Assembly: GCA_033809415.1 (NCBI GenBank)
Contig: JAPXLT010000155.1
Coordinates: forward strand, 1-10,978
Direction: 5' to 3'
Source: JAQVUB01 sp033809415
GTDB lineage: Bacteria; Verrucomicrobiota; Lentisphaeria; Oligosphaerales; Oligosphaeraceae
Length of the DNA stretch: 10,978 bases
A program made the position numbers and the translations under genes. This document shows, piece after piece, positions 1 through 7,200 of this stretch; position 1 is the first letter of the stretch, and each line of letters starts with the position of its first letter. The notes beneath the pieces were generated by a model. The model searched no databases, had not been told where the DNA came from, and saw only the letters and a program-made list of their open reading frames with translations.

Positions 1-5
1 TCATA

Positions 6-22
6 CCTGGATCCGTGAAGTA
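6..22 (+). repeat. Left terminal inverted repeat of the IS
   Basis: The sequence cctggatccgtgaagta matches the reverse complement of 1681-1697 at 16 of 17 positions; the difference is G at 10 against A. It marks the outer end on the transposase promoter side. Confidence 0.88.
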
Positions 23-48
23 CCACCCTAAAAAAGACCGAAAAAAGA

Positions 49-76
49 TTGACAACCCGTTAATGTGTAGTATATT
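49..76 (+). promoter_or_regulatory. Probable transposase promoter
   Basis: A perfect TTGACA (-35) lies at 49-54 and TATATT (-10, five of six consensus bases) at 71-76, separated by 16 bp. An alternative -10, TATTAT, at 73-78 gives an 18-bp spacer. Transcription would start near 83-85, about 40 bp before the transposase ATG. Two A-tracts at 30-35 and 41-46, 11 bp apart, lie just upstream and could act like an UP element or bend the DNA. Assigned from consensus only. Confidence 0.65.
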
Positions 77-113
77 ATGTTGTTTGAAAAGTGCCATAAT
101 TCCACTCACCAAC

Positions 114-117
114 GAGG
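114..117 (+). promoter_or_regulatory. Ribosome binding site that decides the transposase start
   Basis: GAGG at 114-117 sits 6 nt before the ATG at 124. It directly abuts the alternative TTG at 118, which is too close to be used. This favours ATG 124 and a 440-residue product. Confidence 0.6.
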
Positions 118-123
118 TTGTCA

Positions 124-1446
124 ATGCCAAAATTTATGCTAAGTTCTGAAGAAATCAACTCGAATGGCGGTTTTTCCTTTGTGAAAAAACTTCTGGATGG
201 AAACTCCCGCATGAAGGATTGGGACGCCGAGTTTCCGGCGGCCCGCAACTCCTGTTACTCGACATCCGTCATTGTCCGCAGCGCCATTGGGCTTATGACC
301 GCCGGCAACAGCAACTATGCCGACATTGAAAAATTCCGTTCCGACTATCTCTTCCGCGAGGTTGCGGGCGGCAACGTTCCCTCGCAGGAAACTTGTCGTC
401 AGCGTCTGGACACCCTCGCTGAAAAGGACTGGCAGCGCGTTCTCGACGCAAATGTCAGCGACCAGCTGTCCCGGGTCAACCTCACAAGGATTGATGTTGG
501 CGGCGAGAAATTGATCCCCCTGGATATTGATGTCTCCGTGTTCGAGGACACCGCCTCGCACAAGGAGGGCGTCTCCCTGTCCTATCACAAGGTCAATGGC
601 TTTGCGCCGATCTTCTGTTATGCGGGACGCGAGGGTTTCATGGTCGCCAACGAGCTGCGCCCCGGAAGCCAGCACAGCGAGAAAGGCGCGGTGGAGTTTC
701 TCAAGCGATGCGTCGCCATCATGACACAGGCGGGATACAAGGCGGAGGAGTTGCTGGTGCGCGTCGATTCCGGGCATGACTCAAGTGATTTCATCAGGGC
801 GCTCTCGGAGCTTGGAGTCAAATACCTGGTAAAGCGAAATTTGCGCAAGGAAAGCCCTGAACAACTCCTGGACAGCATACGTTGCTACGAAACTCCTGAG
901 CAGGCGCGGCCCGGAAAGATTGTCTACCGTGGCATCCGGAGCGACAGAACCCCCGCCGATTTCCCTGAATACAAAGGTTTCATGGCTGTGGAGGCCATTG
1001 AGCGCACAGTCCTCGCCAACGGCCAGGCGCTGCTGATGCCCTCCATTGAGCTTGACAGCTGGTGGACAAACCTGCCGCATTCCGTGCGCCAGTGCGTCGC
1101 CCTGTACCACGACCATGGAACCAGCGAGCAGTTCCACAGCGAACTCAAAAGCGACATGGGCATTGAGCTTCTCCCCAGCGGGAGTCTAAAGACAAACGCC
1201 CTCGTCCTGGGGCTGGCGACCGTGGCTTTCAACTGCCTCCGCTTCATAGGCCAGGCAGCGCTGCAGAGTGTGAAGTCCCCTGCGGACGAAAAATCCCGCC
1301 AGTTGCGCTTTCGCCTCCGCACGGTGCTGCTTGACTACATCAAGGTCGGCTGCAAAATCGTCAGGCATGCCAACCAAACAATCCAGAAGTTTGGCAGAAA
1401 TTGCCATAACTTCCTTATAATGAAAGAGGTTTATGCAATCTGCTGA
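124..1446 (+). CDS. IS1380-family DDE transposase
   Basis: This is the 440-residue transposase of the surrounding IS and would cut and join the element's ends through an RNase H-fold DDE domain. Residues are numbered from ATG 124. The first acidic region is LDIDVSVFEDT (about 133-143, with Asp136 the likely catalytic residue). It is followed by the IS1380-type stretch ELRPGSQHSEKGAVEFL (about 177-193). The second Asp is in RVDSGHD (Asp215). The third acidic residue is Glu335 in YHDHGTSEQFHSELK. This last motif has the Y-(2)-R-(3)-E-(6)-K spacing of IS4/IS1380 transposases, with His in place of Arg. The N-terminal 110 residues would bind the ends. The reading frame is intact, so the element could be active. 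A TTG two codons upstream would add Met-Ser but has no spaced ribosome site. Confidence 0.92.
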   Translation: MPKFMLSSEEINSNGGFSFVKKLLDGNSRMKDWDAEFPAARNSCYSTSVIVRSAIGLMTAGNSNYADIEKFRSDYLFREVAGGNVPSQETCRQRLDTLAEKDWQRVLDANVSDQLSRVNLTRIDVGGEKLIPLDIDVSVFEDTASHKEGVSLSYHKVNGFAPIFCYAGREGFMVANELRPGSQHSEKGAVEFLKRCVAIMTQAGYKAEELLVRVDSGHDSSDFIRALSELGVKYLVKRNLRKESPEQLLDSIRCYETPEQARPGKIVYRGIRSDRTPADFPEYKGFMAVEAIERTVLANGQALLMPSIELDSWWTNLPHSVRQCVALYHDHGTSEQFHSELKSDMGIELLPSGSLKTNALVLGLATVAFNCLRFIGQAALQSVKSPADEKSRQLRFRLRTVLLDYIKVGCKIVRHANQTIQKFGRNCHNFLIMKEVYAIC

Positions 1447-1680
1447 ACAGAGGCAACCAACAACTATTCCAGGCAGTAGTGTTGCAAATCGACACGAAAG
1501 GGATACCTGTGTCCATGGCGTATGTTCCTAGCACAAAAAACAAGGGAGAGAGGCCAAATGAGCCCATAAATGAACATTGTTGAATCAATACAGCCTGACT
1601 GTGAGTGCAGTCGGTTGGAAAAATCGTCATTTTTTTCAAAATCAGGATTCCTGAATCCATGGAAATGGCGAGGCGTTTTT
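1447..1680. other. Non-coding right end of the IS
   Basis: About 230 bp between the transposase stop and the right inverted repeat holds no convincing gene. A stem of GACTG at 1601-1605 region and CAGTC about six bases later (within cctgactgtgagtgcagtcg), extendable by a G-T and a C-G pair, is followed only after some distance by a run of T. It is therefore at best a weak terminator. Near 1641-1658 there are overlapping palindromes that repeat the tip of the terminal repeats (listed separately). A minus-strand reading frame crossing this region has no ribosome site or recognisable content, and I regard it as chance. Confidence 0.6.
1642..1658. repeat. Subterminal palindrome repeating the IS tip
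   Basis: TCAGGA-T-TCCTGA at 1642-1654 is a 13-bp interrupted palindrome. It overlaps GGATTC-CT-GAATCC at 1645/1646-1658. The nine bases cctgaatcc at 1650-1658 are identical to the outer nine bases of the right terminal repeat (read inward, 1697 to 1689) and differ by one base from the left repeat. This could be an extra transposase binding site 39 bp inside the right end. That role is inference. Confidence 0.5.
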
Positions 1681-1706
1681 TACTTCACGGATTCAGGTGT
1701 TATAAT
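1679..1706 (+). promoter_or_regulatory. Possible hybrid promoter across the IS junction
   Basis: TATAAT at 1701-1706 is a perfect -10 and is preceded by TG at 1698-1699 with one base between, giving a perfect extended -10 just outside the IS. The hexamer TTTACT at 1679-1684 (four of six matches to TTGACA) overlaps the inner edge of the right terminal repeat with a 16-bp spacer. Transcription would begin near 1713 and run into the pseudopilin gene at 1773. The -10 is convincing; the -35 is weaker, and an extended -10 may not need one. Confidence 0.55.
1681..1697 (-). repeat. Right terminal inverted repeat of the IS
   Basis: The plus strand reads tacttcacggattcagg, the reverse complement of the left repeat at 6-22 with one mismatch. 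The pseudopilin promoter region begins immediately beyond it. Confidence 0.88.
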
Positions 1707-1772
1707 ATACGCATAGCTTAAAAGAAAAACAAATTTCTGCAAACAGCCAACAATACGGAAAGAAAACAAAAG

Positions 1773-2504
1773 ATGAAGAGAAGGTTCACACTCATTGAAT
1801 TGCTCGTAGTCATAGCGATTATTGCCATACTCGCTTCGATGTTGCTTCCAGCTCTGGGCAAGGCTCGTGAGAAGGCGCGCAGCATATCATGTGTCAATAA
1901 ACTCAAGCAGATTGGGCTGGCCTCCTTGATGTATGCAAATGACAACCATAGTTATTTGCCAGTTGCGGTGGTGAGCGTCGGCAATATAACGCAGATGATG
2001 GGTTACAATCTAGTCACTGAAAATGCCGGTACTGGTGGTGATCCCAAGGAGACCAATCTCTGGCGCCCAGGGAACATGCTTATGGCATTAGGATACCTCG
2101 GATCGATAGACCGTACCCAGCGTGTGCCGGATCAGGTTGTGGCTCGTTATTTCCAGTGCCCTTCAGATAACACTTACTGGGGAAATTTTTACGGTGGTTA
2201 TGCATTGTCGAGTTATATATGGGGACATTTTGACAAGCTTTTTCCGACTGCACCTAAGGAGCAAGCGCGCCTGATTCTTGACCGGGACAACCCTAACAAT
2301 GCCATTTATTGCGATCATATTGGAAGAGCGATTTCTGGGGCGACGCCAAGAAGCATTGCCAAAGGGACTGCCAATCATTTTGGTGGCGCCAATGTCTTAT
2401 ATCTCGGGGGGCATGTTGTAAGCTATCGATTAAGCTCTTACCCCTCATATTTCACCAAAATGGACTATGATTCCGATACGCTGCGTATGTTCGACAAGCG
2501 ATGA
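1773..2504 (+). CDS. Pseudopilin-like protein with prepilin N-terminal methylation motif
   Basis: A 243-residue type II/IV pseudopilin-like protein. Cleavage by prepilin peptidase would occur between Arg4 and Phe5, giving a mature FTLIELLVV start with Glu at +5 (Glu9) and a hydrophobic helix at about residues 5-27. It has Arg instead of the classical Gly at -1, a form I associate with Lentisphaerota proteins. The segment C40-VNKLKQIGLASLMYANDN and CPSD at 129-132 are typical of the large DUF1559-like pilin families of PVC bacteria. Near the C-terminus, H202 is followed by nine residues and Gly-Gly (212-213), i.e. the H-x9-DG motif with Asp changed to Gly. ATG 1773 has GGAAAG at 1757-1762, 10 nt upstream. 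The gene is followed by its own terminator, so it is probably a single-gene unit or a head gene with reduced read-through into the hydrolases. Its role (envelope anchoring, substrate capture or secretion) is not known. Confidence 0.88.
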   Translation: MKRRFTLIELLVVIAIIAILASMLLPALGKAREKARSISCVNKLKQIGLASLMYANDNHSYLPVAVVSVGNITQMMGYNLVTENAGTGGDPKETNLWRPGNMLMALGYLGSIDRTQRVPDQVVARYFQCPSDNTYWGNFYGGYALSSYIWGHFDKLFPTAPKEQARLILDRDNPNNAIYCDHIGRAISGATPRSIAKGTANHFGGANVLYLGGHVVSYRLSSYPSYFTKMDYDSDTLRMFDKR

Positions 2505-2545
2505 GAACTTGATTCTGTTATTCTGATTATTCAAGTTATGCGGAT

Positions 2546-2581
2546 AACCGGGCAGATCGAGTTAGTCTGCCCGGTTTTTTT
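2546..2581 (+). terminator. Strong intrinsic terminator after the pseudopilin gene
   Basis: The perfect 11-bp stem AACCGGGCAGA (2546-2556) pairs with TCTGCCCGGTT (2566-2576) around a 9-nt loop. The T run 2575-2581 follows directly. A weaker upstream inverted repeat, AACTTGA (2506-2512) and TCAAGTT (2531-2537), lies between the stop codon and this hairpin. Confidence 0.9.
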
Positions 2582-2583
2582 CT

Positions 2584-2608
2584 GGCGTAAAAGCTAATGA
2601 CGCCTTTT
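2584..2608. repeat. Small inverted repeat before the hydrolase operon
   Basis: GGCGT at 2584-2588 pairs with ACGCC at 2600-2604 across 11 nt and is followed by TTTT. It lies between the terminator and the ribosome site of the next gene. It could be an operator half-site pair or a minor RNA hairpin; nothing in the sequence decides. Confidence 0.3.
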
Positions 2609-2625
2609 AGGCAAGGACAAAAAAC

Positions 2626-4233
2626 ATGAACCTGTATCCTGATATTTGGGGTGGCGGCCAGCTCCTCGCTTTTTCCGGACTTGATGGACAAACCGATTTT
2701 CGCAACGGTCTGTGTTTGCGCACATCATTCAAAGGCTATATTTTTGAATTGAAAAAAGATGGGTATGTTCCTCGCGATCCGGAAATTGCCTATGTTGGAG
2801 CCGAGCCGGAAAAAATCGAGCTTACGGGAGATTTTTTCCGCTTTTATGCAAATGGAAAGATTTCCAGCGGGGTGCTGGTTGATGCGCATCATATTCTGCT
2901 GCAAGGGGAATTTTCTTGTACGATACCCGAGCAATATTTTGATGTGCTTAGAGAGGAAGATAAAATACTGATTGCCAACAGTGGCTACCTTAAAGCGGAT
3001 TTTTTGCAACGCGACATCGATTCTGAAATCAAGGCAAGATCCGTATTCCTCCATTCGATTACTCTGCCCGAGGGGCTTTCCGGTTCGGTGCGTAAGACTG
3101 CAATCAAAGCGCTTTCGCAACTCAAGACAATGATATATGCTCCTGAATACCGCATTCCTCATTATTGGACGACGCCGGATCGTTGGCCTCACAAGCAGAT
3201 GTGGTTGTGGGATTCCGTTTTTCATGCCATCGGGATGCGTCATTATGATACGGCAAAAGCGCGTGATTTTATCAGTGCAATGTTTGATCTGCAGCGCGAG
3301 GACGGCTTTATTCCGCTTTGTGGCAATCCGTATTCACTACACTGGTTGACACAGCCGCCGATATTGGGTCTGGGCATGAAGCTGGTCAATGAAATTGAAG
3401 CTGCACCGGAATGGATTGCCGGACTTGCTCCCAAGCTAGGCAATTTTATCAAGTGGATATTGGCTCATCGCGACAGTGATGGGGCAGGGTTGGTCGAGTG
3501 GGCAATTGAAGGTGATCAAAATTGCCGCAGCGGTGAAAGCGGGATGGATAATTCGCCTCGTTTTGATAAAGCATGGCATCTTGATGCTCCGGATTTTAAT
3601 GCCTATCTGGCAATGGAATGCGAACATCTTGCAGAGTTTCTCCCCGCGGAGCGAGCAGAGTGGTTCGAACTGCATCAGCGGCTTTGCCGACTTATCAATG
3701 AAAGGCTGTGGAGTGACAAGATAGGCATGTATTGCGATTATGATGTAGAGCAGAATTGTCGTACTGAAGTGATGGCAAGCTCGGGTTTCATGCCGCTAAT
3801 CTGCGGGGCTGCGAACAAACAACAAGCCGCCAGTATGGCAGCGCATCTGACTAATCCGGAAACGTTTGGTACACCTCTGCGTATTCCATCAATTCCCAAG
3901 TGCGAGACCGCTTTCTATAGTAAAGACATGTGGAGAGGGCCTGTGTGGGCACCGGTCAATTATTTGGTTGTACTGGGGTTGCGCCGGTATGGATATCATG
4001 AACTTGCAGCTGATATTATGCGCGATTTTATGAATGAACAGGCAAAGTGGTATTGTATATGCGGTTCCCTTTTTGAATATTACGATGACCGCAAAGAAGT
4101 CAATCCCCGGGAAATGGAGCGAAAAGGGCGTTCCCCGAGTGGTGAATATCATCCATTTCATCAGGTGTTTCACGATCTGGGCTGGGGTGCAACGATCTAT
4201 CTTGAAACCATCAATCATCCCGAATGGATCTAA
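2626..4233 (+). CDS. MGH1/GH63-like (alpha/alpha)6 glycoside hydrolase, cytoplasmic
   Basis: A 535-residue enzyme of the mannosylglycerate hydrolase-like group related to GH63 and GH37, which are inverting alpha-glycosidases. Residues 1 to about 150 form a beta-rich N-terminal domain. From about 155 to the end is the helical barrel, with LWDSVFH (194-200), GESGMDNSPR (303-312), MWRGPVW (435-441) and SGEYHPFHQVFHDLGW (505-520). By analogy with trehalase and GH63 enzymes, Asp308 would be the general acid and Glu507 the general base. There is no signal peptide or membrane segment, so it should act in the cytoplasm on imported oligosaccharide or glycoside. ATG 2626 has AAGGA at 2613-2617, 8 nt upstream. 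The next gene starts 15 bp after its stop, indicating co-transcription. The substrate (glucoside, mannoside or trehalose-like) cannot be told from sequence. The family call is firm, the catalytic residues are likely. Confidence 0.85.
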   Translation: MNLYPDIWGGGQLLAFSGLDGQTDFRNGLCLRTSFKGYIFELKKDGYVPRDPEIAYVGAEPEKIELTGDFFRFYANGKISSGVLVDAHHILLQGEFSCTIPEQYFDVLREEDKILIANSGYLKADFLQRDIDSEIKARSVFLHSITLPEGLSGSVRKTAIKALSQLKTMIYAPEYRIPHYWTTPDRWPHKQMWLWDSVFHAIGMRHYDTAKARDFISAMFDLQREDGFIPLCGNPYSLHWLTQPPILGLGMKLVNEIEAAPEWIAGLAPKLGNFIKWILAHRDSDGAGLVEWAIEGDQNCRSGESGMDNSPRFDKAWHLDAPDFNAYLAMECEHLAEFLPAERAEWFELHQRLCRLINERLWSDKIGMYCDYDVEQNCRTEVMASSGFMPLICGAANKQQAASMAAHLTNPETFGTPLRIPSIPKCETAFYSKDMWRGPVWAPVNYLVVLGLRRYGYHELAADIMRDFMNEQAKWYCICGSLFEYYDDRKEVNPREMERKGRSPSGEYHPFHQVFHDLGWGATIYLETINHPEWI

Positions 4234-4248
4234 ACGAAGGAACTTGTC

Positions 4249-7200
4249 ATGATGATCCTGCTGCCCGTATTATTACTGCTGCTGTCCTTTTCACTGCATG
4301 GGGCGTCCCTTTTTGGAGATGCTGCCGAATACAGGATTTGCGACAGGAGTGGCCGTGTGCTGGAAATTGTGCGACGATCCGATGGGCAAAAAGTCGTGAC
4401 CGGAGTGAACAATCTCTATAAATTGATGGCGCATTCCGGTGATCATGAGGGCAAGGAGCTTGAAGACCGTGTATTGAAATCCCATCATACTGCCTCAGAA
4501 CTCTTTTTTGAATGTGATAACCCGGCTCTTCCGGCTCTTCGGATACACAAACGTTATTGGATCGAAAACACCGGCTTGCGCCGCGAACTTACGTTCGTCA
4601 ATCTGAGTGGGGAAAAAAAGTTTATTCTCCCGTCAAGCGAGAGTCATTTTACTGCGGAATTCAAAAAAGACAGCTATTACTTTGGCGCCGGATATCTTGG
4701 ACCTTATTTGCCGGCTGCAATAGTTGAAGAGCCTGTTTGTGTTGTGAAGTATGTGCAGTCCAGCAAAGGCATGGTTCTGATCAACTCGAGACATGAAATG
4801 GGCAGTTACGTTAACTATCGGGTCAAAATCAATGATACGGCAGTATTTCCCTGGTGGCAGTCCACTATTGGCCGGTATCGCGAAATGGAGGATCGCCTGT
4901 GGTATCTTCCCGATGGCTGGCGCATGGCGCTTGGGACGCTTGATCTCGAACCGAATGGTGGAATGATCCGCTATACCGATGCATTGATATTCTTCCACGG
5001 AACTCTCTGCAATTTCTTTGATAAGGTTTTGCTTCAAGACTTAGATTTCAAGGCTGCCCTGGCGGAAATTCCCCCCATTTCGGAGCGGATTCAGGATATC
5101 TTTTGCATACCTCAATGGGGGCATGAACCCCACTTGCGTTATCTTACCGAAATGATCGACAATGGTACGTTTATTTACCGGAGCCTGCTTTCTACAGATT
5201 GGGGGGATTACCGCTGGGAGGATGGGTTTAACAGCCGCGGCGGCGGATTTATAACTGCGGATGAAGTACGTAGTTACATTCAGAATATACACAATATTTC
5301 TCCACGGATCATGATGGGAGTTTATGCAATTACGATTGCAACGGATCGTTTCAGTAAACTCTTCCAGGAACGCCCTGAGTGGTTCCGGCGTTACAGCCGC
5401 AGCGGCGACGAGGACCCGCTTTTTCCGGGCGTTCTTACCAATTTTCAGAGTATGATCAACATTCCTGAATGCCGTCATTTCATGGCGGATCAGCTGTTTG
5501 ACATGGCAGACCTAATTGGCTCGCCATTTGTTTATCTTGATGAAGCTCAGCATCAAAACACAATTAACTGGCAACGTAACGAACTGATTCGCGACGATCA
5601 CTCGGTGATGCTCTGGAAACGGATGAGAGACAATGCGCAAAAACGTAATAAAATACTTTTTTTCAATGGCAGCGGCAACCCTTTTGCTGACATCAATTAT
5701 ATGGAGGGCACTTCACGGCAGCTTGCCGCCGAAAACTGGCGCGAATTTGCTGGAATTGCATTGGGTCTTGAACTGTTTTCCAAATTACGTCCAGATGGAC
5801 GTCTGGCCTTGCTTTATTGGGGCGGCAACAACGACTACATTAGCCGCTGCCTGTCACTGGGATGGATTCCGGTGCCCAATATTGGCGCTTCCATTGCACA
5901 GATGCGTGCAGTTTATGAAACTGGCAAGACTTTGCCGGTCGATGCGCGTTACAGCCCAGACTGGAAAAAGGATCCGGCTACACCGGTTGAATCGTATTCG
6001 GTACGCCGTCGCCATACCGACGATATCCTGATCTCATTTGTAAATCGAAAAATACAGGTTTGTCAGCTCCCCATTACAGTTGAACTAGATTCGCTCGGTT
6101 TCTCGGCGGATGTTAGGATCAATGTCTGGGCGATGCCGACCCAATGCAAAGCCGAAAAAGAATATGTTCTTAGCGATACAGAATCGCGGGATAATTATCA
6201 AAAATATGGGTGGTGCGAACGAATTGTTTCTGCACCGAAGCTGATTTATTCCGGTAATGCGTCAGGGATTCTACATCATGAGTTTACAGATGTCTCTCCC
6301 AATCAGCTCGTCCAGCTGGTCATTACGCAGGGTTCCATGGCGATCTGGTCTCTCGATGGCTTGCCGCAAAACTACTTTTATCGAAAACGGCAAAAAGCGA
6401 CAATAGAGGGTCAGAACGTCATTTCCGGATGGCCATCAATGGAGGTTTTGCTTGCCGATATGGATCATATCTTTACCGATGTGACGGTCAATGGACAGCT
6501 GGCGAACATCAAAAATATCGATATAGGCGGGATGCTTTTTCAGTGTGTTCGCCTTAATGCCGGGAATAATCAACTCGACTGGAAGACGACGCCGCGCCAA
6601 AAAATAACTCAGGTCCCTTTTACTGCTGAATTGTCTCATCGACAGGTGCTGATCCATACCGATGTTCCGGAGACTCTCTTTGCGCTGGAACGGAACGGGC
6701 GAACGGTATTTACCGGGACTTCGCCGATAGCTCTACCGGAGCAGTTCGAAAATGGCAACTACATCATTCGCCAGGCAGGACAGCCCAGGGGAGGGCAAAC
6801 GTTATCTCTTTCAGGCGGAAAAAAGAGCCGGGTTAAATATCAGGAATATCCACAAATTCCCGAACTGGTAAAGATCAATGAACTTGTGCACCGGGTAGGA
6901 AATTTGACGGTGACTCGAGAAGCAACCTTTCTGAGCCGGCATCGCCAGTTGCGTCAGTTGCAGACAAACTTGGAGCCGTGCGAAGTTCACGCATCCGCTG
7001 CCACTCTGAAGCTATATGCAGGAACAACCCGTCGGGAAGATATAATGGATATAGACCATTACGCCGGATTGGAATTTTCCGGAGCCGAAACACTGCGGCT
7101 TAAGCTGAAGAACAGTTTCTATAAAGCATATTCGCTTGGCGGAGATCATAATCATGTTTATAGCAAAGTACCCAAAAAAGACTTCTCCGGCTTCGTGGTG

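Larger units (their letters stand above)
6..1697 (+). mobile_element. Complete IS1380-family insertion sequence, about 1.69 kb
   Basis: The element is bounded by imperfect 17-bp inverted repeats. The left end is 6-22 (cctggatccgtgaagta). The right end is 1681-1697, which reads cctgaatccgtgaagta on the minus strand; 16 of 17 positions match. Between them lies one intact DDE transposase gene with its own promoter and about 230 bp of non-coding right end. The length of 1692 bp is normal for the IS1380 family. That family usually makes a 4-bp target duplication, but the flanks here (cata or tcat on the left, tgtt or gtta on the right) do not match, so no duplication is visible; only five bases of left flank are available. 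Base composition differs from the neighbours: a hand count of 661-720 gives 38 G/C in 60, against 24 in 60 for 8821-8880. This fits recent acquisition. Confidence 0.9.

Noticed and set aside
118..123. TTG 118 as transposase start
   Set aside because: GAGG directly abuts it, leaving no spacing; ATG 124 has a 6-nt spacing.
139..777. 212-residue minus-strand reading frame opposite the transposase gene
   Set aside because: It lies wholly inside the transposase gene, has no family signature, and is explained by the GC-rich codon use of the sense gene.
1599..1640. Hairpin near the IS right end as transposase terminator
   Set aside because: The stem is short with a G-T pair and the T-rich stretch is separated from it by more than ten bases, so it is not a convincing intrinsic terminator.
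1415..1660. 81-residue minus-strand frame in the IS right end
   Set aside because: It overlaps the transposase C-terminus, has no ribosome site, and resembles no IS accessory gene.
1447..1772. Riboswitch, small RNA or CRISPR in the longest non-coding stretch
   Set aside because: No spaced direct repeats, no recognisable aptamer core; the stretch is explained by IS end plus pilin leader.
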